A stretch of 8,597 nucleotides of DNA from an uncultured Methylocystaceae bacterium (GCA_945956975.1 CAMFKC010000070.1:1-8597), one strand, 5' to 3'. Numbered from the stretch's first letter, positions 1 to 7,473 are shown. Notes: generated from the sequence alone by a model not told the origin. Numbers and translations are program-made.

Positions 1-187
1 GCCGACGGCCGAGTCGGGCGGCGACCCCGCACTCGCAGCCCTGGCGCAGCCCGCCTCGCCGACCCCCGCGCCGAATAATGCCCTGGCCATCGACGCCACC
101 GAAGGGACGCCGCTCGATCCCCTGCGCAACAAGAGCTGGGATCTCAACAGCGCCAAGAGCGTCTCCGGCGCGCTCGCTTTCCACTGA
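1..187 (+). CDS. mltG: 3' end of probable mltG, endolytic murein transglycosylase (partial)
   Basis: The open frame enters the window at base 2 and runs 61 codons to a TGA at 185-187. The visible part is a low-complexity Ala/Pro-rich tail followed by DATEGTPLDPLRNKSWDLNSAKSV. That pattern (D-x-x-EGTPLDPL-x-NK, then DLNSAK-V) resembles the C-terminal tail I know from alphaproteobacterial MltG. MltG is an inner-membrane lytic transglycosylase that cuts nascent glycan strands and sets their length. The catalytic YceG domain lies outside the window, so the call rests on the tail and on position: mltG directly upstream of yicC-gmk is a common order in Hyphomicrobiales. No terminator follows, so read-through into yicC is likely. 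Moderate to good confidence. Confidence 0.66.
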   Translation, partial: PTAESGGDPALAALAQPASPTPAPNNALAIDATEGTPLDPLRNKSWDLNSAKSVSGALAFH

Positions 188-256
188 TCCGGCGACGGAC
201 GGGACTCGGCAGGCCCGGGCAGGTGGTTTAAGACGCGCCACGTGATTCGAGGGCGC

Positions 257-1141
257 ATGACCATTCAAAGCATGACGGGATTCGGCAGGGCTTCGGGGCG
301 CTCGGGCGCCTGGACCTGGTCCTGGGAAATCCGCACGGTCAATTCAAAGGGGCTCGATCTCCGGCTGCGCCTGCCGCCGGGCTTCGACGCTGTGGACATC
401 GAGGCGCGCGCCGCCATTTCGGCCGTGCTGACGCGCGGCGCCTGCCACGCCAACCTCACCACGACGCGCGAAGGCGCCGCCGCCGAAATCCGCATCAACC
501 GGCTGGCGCTCGATGCGCTCGTCGCGCAGCTCGCGGACGTCCCGCTGAACGCCAACATCCGCCCGGCCTCGCTCGACGGCTTGCTGGCCCTGCGCGGGAT
601 CGTCGAGACCGGCGAGCAGGAGGATGACGAAGCCGCCAAGGCCGCTCTGGCGAAGGACGTGCTGGCGGGCCTCAAGATTGCGCTCGACGCCGTCAGCGCC
701 ATGCGCCGGGTCGAAGGCGCAGCGATCGGCGACGTGCTGGTCCAGCGCATTGCGCGCATCGGCGAATTGTCGCGCCAAGCCGAGGCGACGCCCGGCCGCA
801 GCGCCGACGCGGTCAAGGCGCGCATTGCAAAGCAGATCGAGGCGCTTGGTCAGACGCAGGGCCTCGACCCCGCGCGGCTGCACCAGGAGGCGGTGCTGCT
901 CGCCTCGCGCGCCGACATTCGCGAGGAACTCGACCGCCTGCATACGCATGTGAAGGCGGTAGGCGATCTGCTCGGCAAGGGCGGGGCGATCGGCAGGCGG
1001 CTCGATTTTCTCGCGCAGGAGCTTGGCCGCGAATCGAATACGCTCTGCGCCAAGTCGAACGATGCTGCGCTGACCGCAATCGGCCTCGAGATGAAGGTCG
1101 AGGTCGAACAGTTCCGCGAGCAGGTGCAGAACATCGAATGA
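257..1141 (+). CDS. yicC: YicC/YloC family endoribonuclease
   Basis: Protein of 294 residues, the usual family length. The N-terminal YicC domain opens with the signature SMTGFGRA (residues 5-12), then EIRTVNSKGLDLRLRLP (24-40). The C-terminal DUF1732 part has ADIREELDRL (219-228), the GRRLDFLAQELGRESNT block (246-262) with the following K-S, and ends EMKVEVEQFREQVQNIE. YicC and YloC were long called stress-induced proteins; family work has since shown them to be endoribonucleases acting in RNA turnover, and E. coli YicC has been tied to small-RNA decay. The ATG at 257 is preferred over an in-frame GTG at 242 because family members begin only a few residues before SMTGF, and GAGGG (249-253) precedes it, though at a short spacing. 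The stop overlaps an ATG at 1138, so it is probably cotranscribed with gmk. No odd features. Confidence 0.94.
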   Translation: MTIQSMTGFGRASGRSGAWTWSWEIRTVNSKGLDLRLRLPPGFDAVDIEARAAISAVLTRGACHANLTTTREGAAAEIRINRLALDALVAQLADVPLNANIRPASLDGLLALRGIVETGEQEDDEAAKAALAKDVLAGLKIALDAVSAMRRVEGAAIGDVLVQRIARIGELSRQAEATPGRSADAVKARIAKQIEALGQTQGLDPARLHQEAVLLASRADIREELDRLHTHVKAVGDLLGKGGAIGRRLDFLAQELGRESNTLCAKSNDAALTAIGLEMKVEVEQFREQVQNIE

Positions 1142-1164
1142 GCCAGATCAGCGAGCAAGGCCGA

Positions 1165-1821
1165 ATGAGCGACACGACCGGAAGCCCCGCAGACTTCAAG
1201 CGGCGCGGTCTCATGCTGATCCTGTCTTCGCCCTCGGGCGCGGGCAAGACGACGCTGACGCGCATGCTGCTGCAGTCCAAGGACATCGATCTCACGTTGT
1301 CCATCTCTGTGACGACGCGGGCGCGGCGGTCGAGCGAGGTCGACGGCATCCACTACAATTTCATCCAGCGCCAGCAGTTCGAACGCATGCGCGATTCGGG
1401 CGATCTGCTGGAATGGGCGGAGGTGCACGGCAATTTCTACGGTACGCCGCGGTCCCTGGTGGAAAGCGTGCTGAGCCAAGGCCGCGATGTCCTGTTCGAC
1501 ATCGACTATCAGGGCGCCCAGCAGGTGCGCGAGAAGGCGCAGTCGGACGTCGTCACCATCTTCATCCTGCCGCCCTCGATGAAGGAGCTGCGCGCCCGCC
1601 TCGAACGCCGCGCCGAAGACGCCGCCGCGACGATCGAGAAGCGATTGGAAAACGCGCGGAACGAAATCCGCCGCTGGGTTCAGTACGATTACGTGCTGGT
1701 CAACGACGACTTGCAGCGCACCTACGAAGAGCTGATCCAGATTCTTCACGCCGAAAGGCTGCGCCGCGCGCGGCGGCAGCCGGGCGTCGAGGCCTTCGTC
1801 GCGAAACTGCTGGCGGAATAG
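1165..1821 (+). CDS. gmk: Guanylate kinase
   Basis: Cytosolic enzyme that phosphorylates GMP to GDP with ATP, needed for GTP and dGTP supply and (p)ppGpp turnover. The 218-residue protein has the P-loop SPSGAGKTT (22-30, K28) and the GMP-binding segment SVTTRARRSSEVDG (48-61, with R52 and E58) ending at Y64. It also has the FYGTPRSLVE loop (91-100), the FDIDYQG segment (111-117), an Arg-rich lid around LERRAEDAAATIEKRL (146-161) and the terminal YDYVLVNDDL element (174-183). The TTRARR form instead of TTRxPR is, as I recall, normal in alphaproteobacteria. I chose ATG 1165 because AAGG (1157-1160) sits 4 bases before it and because relatives carry about a dozen residues before RRGLML. The in-frame ATG at 1138, which overlaps the yicC stop as ATGA, would add 9 residues and remains possible. 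The gene ends exactly where rsmA ends on the other strand. Confidence 0.96.
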   Translation: MSDTTGSPADFKRRGLMLILSSPSGAGKTTLTRMLLQSKDIDLTLSISVTTRARRSSEVDGIHYNFIQRQQFERMRDSGDLLEWAEVHGNFYGTPRSLVESVLSQGRDVLFDIDYQGAQQVREKAQSDVVTIFILPPSMKELRARLERRAEDAAATIEKRLENARNEIRRWVQYDYVLVNDDLQRTYEELIQILHAERLRRARRQPGVEAFVAKLLAE

Positions 1822-1828
1822 TCATTCC
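1815..1828. repeat. Small palindrome spanning the abutting gmk and rsmA stop codons
   Basis: GGAAT (1815-1819), a 4-base centre AGTC, then ATTCC (1824-1828) form a perfect 5-bp inverted repeat centred on the back-to-back stops (TAG at 1819-1821 on plus, TGA read from 1824-1822 on minus). Both proteins end in Glu encoded GAA, which explains part of the symmetry. The stem is too short and lacks a T-tract on either side, so it is not a convincing intrinsic terminator. Confidence 0.4.
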
Positions 1829-2688
1829 TGCGCGGCGCGCGCAACCGCACGCGCGAGCGCGACGAAACCGGCGACCTCCACCTCTTCCGCGCGCTTCGTC
1901 GGCGCAATGCCGGCCGCAGCCAGCAGCGCCTCGGCGTCCCCGCCGGGCGCTACGGCTTTCAACGATTGCCGGAGCATCTTGCGGCGCTGCCCAAAGGCCG
2001 CCTGCGCAACGGTCAGCAAAACGCGCCTGTCGCAGGCCTCGGGCCTTTCGCGCGGCTTGAGTTGAACGACCGAGGAGGTGACCTTGGGCGGCGGCGTGAA
2101 GGCCGAGGGGGCGACGTCGAACAGGATATGCGCCTGCGTACGCCAGCCGCACAGCACCGCGAGCCGGCCATAGTCGACGCGTTCGGCAGGCGTCGCCACG
2201 ATGCGTTCGGCGACCTCGCGCTGAAACATGAGGGTCAACCGGTCCCAGGCCGGCGGCCAGACGTCGGCCTCGAGCCATCTGGTCAGCAGCACGGTCGAAA
2301 TGTTGTAGGGCAGGTTGGCGCAGACCCGCACCGGGCCATCGCTTGCATAGCGCGCACAAAGACCCTGCATGTCGATTTCGAGCGCATCGCCCTCGATGAT
2401 CTCGAGGCGGTCGGGGTAATGCGCGGAAATTTCCGCAAGCGCGGCGAGGCATCGCGCGTCGCGCTCGATCGCGACGACACGACGCGCGCCCTCGGCCAGC
2501 AGCGCGCGCGTGAGTCCGCCGGGGCCCGGACCGATCTCGACGACCGTCGCGCCCTCCAGCGGCCCCGCCGCGCGCGCGATGCGCCGGGTCAGGTTGAGGT
2601 CGAACAGGAAGTTTTGGCCGAGCGCCTTCTTCGGCGCGATGTCGAAACGCGCGACGACGTCCCGAAGCGGCGGCAAGCCATCGCTCAT
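1822..2688 (-). CDS. rsmA: 16S rRNA (adenine1518-N6/adenine1519-N6)-dimethyltransferase
   Basis: Also called KsgA. It transfers four methyl groups from S-adenosylmethionine to two adjacent adenines in helix 45 of 16S rRNA late in 30S assembly; its loss classically gives kasugamycin resistance. The 288-residue protein shows KKALGQNFL (20-28), SAM motif I EIGPGPGGLT (51-60), the acidic ER pair (75-76), GDAL (100-103), catalytic motif IV NLPYNIS (125-131) and FQREVAER (155-162). FTPPPKVTSSV (197-207) and the C-terminal AFGQRRKMLRQSL (231-243) complete the pattern. All key residues are present and the length is normal. The ATG at 2688 overlaps the pdxA stop (ATGA on the minus strand). No clear ribosome binding site precedes it, so translation probably depends on coupling to pdxA. 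It is the last gene of the minus-strand operon. Confidence 0.97.
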   Translation of the reverse strand: MSDGLPPLRDVVARFDIAPKKALGQNFLFDLNLTRRIARAAGPLEGATVVEIGPGPGGLTRALLAEGARRVVAIERDARCLAALAEISAHYPDRLEIIEGDALEIDMQGLCARYASDGPVRVCANLPYNISTVLLTRWLEADVWPPAWDRLTLMFQREVAERIVATPAERVDYGRLAVLCGWRTQAHILFDVAPSAFTPPPKVTSSVVQLKPRERPEACDRRVLLTVAQAAFGQRRKMLRQSLKAVAPGGDAEALLAAAGIAPTKRAEEVEVAGFVALARAVARAAQE

Positions 2689-3692
2689 CGAAGCGCCAGT
2701 CGCGCCGCCAGCCGCAAGGCCTCGATCAGGCTGGTCGGATTGGCGAGGCCCTTGCCGGCGATGTCGAACGCCGTGCCGTGGTCGGGCGAGGTCCGCACGA
2801 AGGGCAATCCAAGCGTAACGTTGACGCCGCGGTCGAAGGCGAGCGTCTTGATCGGGATCAGCGCCTGATCGTGCGTCATGCACAGCGCCGCATCGTATTT
2901 TGCGCGCGCTGCGGCGTGGAACAGGGTATCGGCGGAATAGGGGCCCTTCGCATCGACTCCCGCGGCCACGAGTTCCGCCACCGCAGGCGCGATCACGTCG
3001 ACTTCCTCGCGCCCGATCGCGCCATTCTCGCCCGCGTGCGGATTGAGGCCGGAGATGGCCAGCCGCGGCGTGGCGATGCCGAAGCGCGCGCGCATGTCGG
3101 CGGCGACGATCTTCCCCGTCTCCACGATCAGCGCGCGCGTCAGCAAGCGCGGAACCTCGGCCAGGGCGACATGGATCGTCACCGGCACGACGGCCAGTTC
3201 TTCCGACCACAGCATCATCACCGGCAGCGCCGCGCGGCCCGTGTGGCGCTTGGCGAGTTCGCCGAGAAATTCGGTATGCCCGGGATGTGCAAAGCCCGCG
3301 CGATACAGCACGTCCTTGGCGATCGGATTGGTGACGACGGCGCCCGCGGCGCCTTCGAACACGAGCGCGACCGCCCGCTCCATCGATTCGATCGTGGCTG
3401 CGGCGTCGCCCGGATCGGGCCGGCCCGGCTCGCCTTTCGCGCGCGCCGCCAGCGGCAGGACGGGCAGAGCGCGGGCGAAGACGTCCGGCGCGGACTGCAA
3501 GTCGCATTCCGCGATCTCGATGGTCTTGCCGAGCGCAGCGGCGCGCCGGCGCATCAGGTCGGGATCGGCGAGCAGCGCGAAGCAGGGCAGGCTGGCGTCG
3601 GCTTGCGCAGCCTCCCAGGCCGCCAGCGCGATTTCGGGACCGATGCCGGATGGATCGCCCTGCGTGACGGCGAGAGGGCGCGCGCCGCTCAC
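2685..3692 (-). CDS. pdxA: 4-hydroxythreonine-4-phosphate dehydrogenase
   Basis: NAD-dependent oxidation and decarboxylation of 4-phosphohydroxy-L-threonine to 3-amino-2-oxopropyl phosphate, in the DXP-dependent route to pyridoxal 5'-phosphate. The 335-residue protein begins with the family hallmark TQGDPSGIGPEI (10-21). It carries TNPIAKDVLYRAGFAHPGHTEF (121-142), and the three metal-ligand histidines are H174 (VTIHVAL), H219 (LNPHAGENG) and H274 (MTHDQALIPIK). These match E. coli H166, H211 and H266 with a constant offset of 8. The C-terminal NVTLGLPFVRTSPDHGTAFDIAGKG block (291-315) is intact. The start must be GTG at 3692: it is the only suitable start before the QGDPSG motif and it overlaps the lptD TGA as GTGA. 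No strong ribosome binding site is visible, which suggests translational coupling. surA, often found between lptD and pdxA in relatives, is absent. Confidence 0.97.
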   Translation of the reverse strand: MSGARPLAVTQGDPSGIGPEIALAAWEAAQADASLPCFALLADPDLMRRRAAALGKTIEIAECDLQSAPDVFARALPVLPLAARAKGEPGRPDPGDAAATIESMERAVALVFEGAAGAVVTNPIAKDVLYRAGFAHPGHTEFLGELAKRHTGRAALPVMMLWSEELAVVPVTIHVALAEVPRLLTRALIVETGKIVAADMRARFGIATPRLAISGLNPHAGENGAIGREEVDVIAPAVAELVAAGVDAKGPYSADTLFHAAARAKYDAALCMTHDQALIPIKTLAFDRGVNVTLGLPFVRTSPDHGTAFDIAGKGLANPTSLIEALRLAARLALR

Positions 3693-6283
3693 TGCGACTG
3701 CTTCAGGCCGTCGTTCTGCGGCACGAAGCCGAGGCTCGCGCCCACCTTCGCCTCGCCGAGCGTGCGCAGGTTCAGCGTCATCAGCAGCGTCTGGTTGCGG
3801 CCGGGCAGGCCGGTCGACGTGTTCACCTGATAGACCGAGGTGTAGTTGATCGTGAAGGTCGTGCAATCGTCGTGATAGCCGGCGCCGATGCCGAGCCCCG
3901 CGATCGACATCAGCGGCGCATAGCCCCACACACCGTTGATCGCGGCCGTGTTGTTGTAGAGGTAGCGCGACATGTCGAACTGCACATTGCCGTTCACGAA
4001 GTAATTGCTCGTGAGGTCGTAGCGCGCGCCGAGCGAGAGGCCCTGCCGGCGCACGTCGAAGCCGAGCAGCGGCTGCGCCGAATAATTGGCGTACTGGATC
4101 GTGCCGGTCAGCGGGCCGAAGGTGGCGCCGGCCACGAGGTCGAGGCGGCGCAGATGCATGTTGGCCTGGTCGAACCGCGCCTTGGCGACGAAGGACAGGA
4201 AGCTCGCGGGCGCAAAGGCGATGCGGCCGACATAGTCGGAGCGGCGCGTGTCGAGGCCGGACGAGAGGCCGACATTGGCGGCGTCCGGCGTCGCATAGCT
4301 GTTGGTTCCCGCGAGTTGGTACGACTGGCCGGCCATCACGTTGATGAACCCGCCATTGTTGAAGTTCAGCGTGGCCTGGCCGCCGTAATTGACGCGCACG
4401 CCGGTCTCGAACCGGTCGTAGCCCGAGAACTTGTTCCAGGAGAAGAGGTTCGAATCGTCGAACACGAGGCTCTGCGCATCGATGTTCACGAGCGAATTCG
4501 AGCCGATCATGTTGGGCCGCGCGACGATCTGCACGATCGGCTCGAATGTGACCGTGCCGATGTTGAGCCGGGCGAACAGCGGGAAGCGGTATTCGACGCC
4601 GACGCCGGGCGTGAACTGCCCGCGCACCACATTGTCGGCGCCCAGGAAATTGGCCTGGCTCACGTTGAAGAGCGGCGTCAGCGATGTGTTGTAGATGCCG
4701 TAGGCCCGGCTCTGGTCGTAGTTCAGATAGCTCGTGCTGGCGCGGGCGAACACGAACGGCGTCCAGACCTGTCCGAGCGAGTCGATGAAATTGCGCTTCC
4801 ACGACAATTGCGCCGTCGCGCGCGCGTAATCGCCGCCCACGCCGCGCAGCAGGCATTGCGACAGGTTGCGGTTGGCCGCTGGCGCATAGGTCTGGCAGAC
4901 GTTGTAGAGCCCGTAGACGCTGTCGAACGTGCGCGGCTGGATCGACTCGTAGAGCGCCGCCTGCGCCGTCGTGTAGGAGAAGTTGGCGTCGAGTTCGACC
5001 TCGCCGCCGATCGGGAACATGTTCGGCCGCAGCGGGAACACCCGATTGTAGTCGAGGATGGGTAGAGCCTTGGCGAGCTGCGGCTGGTAGTCGCGCGGCG
5101 ACAGACCCTGGAAGAAGAAACCGCGCACGTCGAACCAGCTCCGCTCGCCCTTGCCGGTCAGGAAGACGGTGGAGGAGGTCTCGCGGAAATACGTGTCGTT
5201 GTAGAGCGGGTTGGCGAGCGAATAGTCCGAGAAGAAGTAGCGGTCGCTGAGCAGGGTCGCGTCCCAGCCGAACTTCCATTTGTCGCTGAGGTCGAACGCC
5301 CCGTAGGTCTGAATCGATCCGCGCAGGCGCTTGTCGCCCGCCCCCAGAGGCGCGCTCGGGAAAGCCGACGGATTCATCTGGCTGATGCCCTGGATGCGGA
5401 AGGCGTAGGTTCCGCTCTCCAGCCGGTGCTTCCATTCGAGATCGCCGAGGAAGCCCTGTTTCGAGACGACGGTCGGCGTGAACACCAGATCCATGTTGGG
5501 CGCCACGGCCCAGAAGATCGGCACGCCGCCGCCCACGCCAAGGCGCGAACTGTAGGGCATGTAGCGCGGCGCCAGAATGCCCGAGCGGCGCTTCACGGTC
5601 GGATCGGGCGCGGTGAAGAACGGCAGCCAGGCGATCGGCTGACCGAAGAACTCCAGCGTCGCGTCGGTGAAGTAGAGGGTCTTTTCCTCGCCGTCGTGGA
5701 TGATGCGCTTGGCGCGCACGCGCCAGAGCGGCGGCGTGGTCGCGTCCTCGCAGGGCTTGCAGGCGGTGTAGGTGCCGTAGTCGAATTTCGTCTGGTCGCC
5801 GGCGCGCTCCGCCCGCGGAGAACTCATGTAGGTATTTTGCGCGCTCTCGACGCGCAGGCTGTCGACGAAGCCCTGCTTGAGGTCGTCGGTCAGTTCCAGC
5901 GTGTCGGCATAGGTGATCTGGCCGTCGGCTTCGGTCATCTTGACGTGGCCCGACGCCCGCACACGGGTCGTCTTGCGGTCGTAAACGACCTGGTCGGCCT
6001 CCAGCACGCGTCCCTTGTAGTAGATCTGGACGTTGCCGCGCGCGGTCACCTGGTCCTTGGTGTCGTCCTGGACCAGTTCCTTGGCCTCGACGATCATGCG
6101 TTGCGGATCGGCGGCCTTCGCTTGCGTCGTCGGGGCCTGGGCGGGCGTCTGGGCCAAAGCGCCTGTCGCAGGGCCCAGCAGGCAGGCGAGCGCAAGCGCG
6201 CCGGCGCGGGTCGCACGCAGGACAGGCGACATGGCCGCAAGGCCAGTCACGGAGGGTTCAACAGGGCAGCGCGCGCGCCCCAT
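3689..6283 (-). CDS. lptD: LPS-assembly protein LptD (outer-membrane LPS translocon)
   Basis: Outer-membrane beta-barrel that, with lipoprotein LptE, inserts lipopolysaccharide into the outer leaflet. From the chosen start the protein has 864 residues, usual for alphaproteobacteria. A signal peptide with hydrophobic core GALALACLLGPATGALA (28-44) probably ends ALA|QT. The periplasmic OstA/LptA-like beta-jellyroll spans about 60-200 (RMIVEAKELVQDD, ARGNVQIYYKGRVLEADQVVYD). The barrel domain follows from about 230 (SGILAPRYMPYSSRLGVGGGVPIFWAVAPNMDL) to the end, with many alternating aromatic strands. Mature cysteines are C175 and C178 (TACKPCED), C463, C477 and C807 (HDDCTTF). The start at 6283 is set by AGGAGG seven bases upstream; it overlaps the lptG stop by one base. 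Met18 (base 6232) would give a more classical signal peptide. Confidence 0.96.
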   Translation of the reverse strand: MGRARCPVEPSVTGLAAMSPVLRATRAGALALACLLGPATGALAQTPAQAPTTQAKAADPQRMIVEAKELVQDDTKDQVTARGNVQIYYKGRVLEADQVVYDRKTTRVRASGHVKMTEADGQITYADTLELTDDLKQGFVDSLRVESAQNTYMSSPRAERAGDQTKFDYGTYTACKPCEDATTPPLWRVRAKRIIHDGEEKTLYFTDATLEFFGQPIAWLPFFTAPDPTVKRRSGILAPRYMPYSSRLGVGGGVPIFWAVAPNMDLVFTPTVVSKQGFLGDLEWKHRLESGTYAFRIQGISQMNPSAFPSAPLGAGDKRLRGSIQTYGAFDLSDKWKFGWDATLLSDRYFFSDYSLANPLYNDTYFRETSSTVFLTGKGERSWFDVRGFFFQGLSPRDYQPQLAKALPILDYNRVFPLRPNMFPIGGEVELDANFSYTTAQAALYESIQPRTFDSVYGLYNVCQTYAPAANRNLSQCLLRGVGGDYARATAQLSWKRNFIDSLGQVWTPFVFARASTSYLNYDQSRAYGIYNTSLTPLFNVSQANFLGADNVVRGQFTPGVGVEYRFPLFARLNIGTVTFEPIVQIVARPNMIGSNSLVNIDAQSLVFDDSNLFSWNKFSGYDRFETGVRVNYGGQATLNFNNGGFINVMAGQSYQLAGTNSYATPDAANVGLSSGLDTRRSDYVGRIAFAPASFLSFVAKARFDQANMHLRRLDLVAGATFGPLTGTIQYANYSAQPLLGFDVRRQGLSLGARYDLTSNYFVNGNVQFDMSRYLYNNTAAINGVWGYAPLMSIAGLGIGAGYHDDCTTFTINYTSVYQVNTSTGLPGRNQTLLMTLNLRTLGEAKVGASLGFVPQNDGLKQSQ

Positions 6284-7362
6284 CAACCATCCTCCTGATG
6301 CAACAACGCAAGCGCACCCAACAAACTCCCGACCAACGCCGGCGACCACGCCGCGATCGACGGAGTGAGAAGCCCCGCATCGCCCATGTCGCCGACCATC
6401 TTCGTCGCCACGTAAAGCACGAAGCCGGCCGCCACGCCACCTGCAACCATTTTACCGACGCCACCAAACCTGAAAAATCTTAAGGAAAAGGCCGCTGCAA
6501 TCAGCACCATGGCGATCAGCATCAGCGGCCGCGCCAGTAGCGTCTGGTAGCGCAGGGCGTAGGTCCGCCCCTCGAGCCCGGCTTCCTCCGCCCGGTCCCT
6601 GAACACGGGCAATTGCCAAAACGGCACCGAATCGGGCGACATCAGGCTGCGCATCACGTCGTCGGCGGTCAGATCGGTCGCCAGATAATAGGCGTTGACC
6701 TTCTGCGCCTCCTCGCCGGGACGCACGATCGTCGCATCCGCGAGCTTCCAGGCGCCGGGCGTCAGAACCGCTCCGGCGGCGTCGACGCGCTCGACGAAAT
6801 GATCGTTGGGGTCGTCGAGATAGACGGTCACCTTGTCGAGCCGCGACCCCTTGTCGAGAATCTTGTCCGCCTTGATCGTGGCGCGGCCGTCCACGCTGCG
6901 CTGCCGCAGCCAGACCCCGGCGTCCTTGTCGGCGCTGGCGCGGCCAAACATCTCGATTTCCATCTCGTTGGCGCGCTGCTTCATCGCGGCCGCCATCGGA
7001 TTGTAGAGAAACACGGAGGCGAGCCCGATCAGCAAGGCGATCGCCAGAGGCGGCACGAGGAACCCCCAGACCGAGACGCCCGATGCGCGGGCGACGACCA
7101 GTTCCAGCTTCCGCGTGAGATTGACGAAGGCGACCATCGTGCCGAACAGGACTGCGAAGGGCAGGACCTGCTCGGAGGCGACCGGCGCCCGCAGAAAGGT
7201 CATGAAGGCCACGAAGCCCGCGCCGACCGAGGAATCCGCGGAACGGCGCAGCATTTCGACGAAATCGATCAGAAAGGACAGGGCGCTGATCGCCAGGAAG
7301 ACGACGAGGATCTGCTGCAGGAAGCGGCCCGACAGATAGCGACCGAGGGTGAGGCCGATCAT
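6283..7362 (-). CDS. lptG: LPS export ABC transporter permease LptG
   Basis: Inner-membrane permease of the LptB2FG transporter, which extracts lipopolysaccharide from the inner membrane and passes it to the LptC-LptA bridge. The 359-residue protein has the YjgP/YjgQ layout: membrane segments at about 14-35, 62-82 and 98-120, a periplasmic beta-jellyroll at about 125-270, then segments at about 276-295, 301-320 and 334-355. The cytoplasmic coupling region LELVVARASGVSVWGF (86-101) is typical for contact with LptB. The N-terminus MIGLTLGRYLSGRF and the lptD neighbour favour LptG over LptF. The start at 7362 has GAGG upstream at about 5 bases. The stop overlaps the lptD start by one base (TGATG). 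LptG normally forms a heterodimer with LptF; no lptF lies in the window although this is its usual place, between lptG and divergent pepA. Confidence 0.93.
   Translation of the reverse strand: MIGLTLGRYLSGRFLQQILVVFLAISALSFLIDFVEMLRRSADSSVGAGFVAFMTFLRAPVASEQVLPFAVLFGTMVAFVNLTRKLELVVARASGVSVWGFLVPPLAIALLIGLASVFLYNPMAAAMKQRANEMEIEMFGRASADKDAGVWLRQRSVDGRATIKADKILDKGSRLDKVTVYLDDPNDHFVERVDAAGAVLTPGAWKLADATIVRPGEEAQKVNAYYLATDLTADDVMRSLMSPDSVPFWQLPVFRDRAEEAGLEGRTYALRYQTLLARPLMLIAMVLIAAAFSLRFFRFGGVGKMVAGGVAAGFVLYVATKMVGDMGDAGLLTPSIAAWSPALVGSLLGALALLHQEDG
6291..6296 (-). promoter_or_regulatory. Strong Shine-Dalgarno site for lptD inside the lptG 3' end
   Basis: On the minus strand this reads AGGAGG, seven bases before the ATG at 6283. 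It lies within the last lptG codons (Q-E-D-G-stop). It is the only perfect Shine-Dalgarno core noted at a gene start in this window, and it decides the lptD start over the internal Met at 6232. It implies strong initiation on lptD independent of, or added to, coupling from lptG. Confidence 0.75.
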
Positions 7363-7473
7363 GCCGGCCTCGCGCGCCGTCGCGCCATGTCGACCGTATG
7401 CGCCGCTTCATCCATCGCTTCGATCGACCACCATTCTCTCGTCTGCGTCTGGGTAGCGCTAGGGGTCGGAAAC

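Noticed and set aside
188..256. Promoter or terminator in the mltG-yicC gap
   Set aside because: I see no -35-like element paired with the TTTAAG at 226-231 and no hairpin with a T-tract, so cotranscription is the simpler reading.
850..1749. Minus-strand open frame of 299 codons opposite yicC and gmk
   Set aside because: It covers two well-supported genes on the other strand and its composition mirrors them.
1829..1862. GC-rich alternating repeats (CGCGCG ... CGCGCG) just inside rsmA as a possible terminator
   Set aside because: There is no T-tract on either side and the sequence is coding for the Ala/Arg-rich RsmA C-terminus; simple composition explains it.
3872..5065. Long plus-strand open frame of 397 codons opposite lptD
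   Set aside because: It is antisense to a clear LptD, its product is rich in Arg, Val, Glu and His without a recognisable domain, and long antisense frames are expected in GC-rich DNA with strong third-position bias.
3690..5435. Upstream extension of the pdxA frame through lptD, as if a large fusion protein
   Set aside because: The part before 3692 is an out-of-frame reading of lptD; PdxA is complete from the GTG at 3692.
5426..6298. Plus-strand open frame of 290 codons opposite the lptD 5' part
   Set aside because: Antisense shadow of the signal peptide and OstA-like domain coding region, with no family features and no separate regulatory signals.
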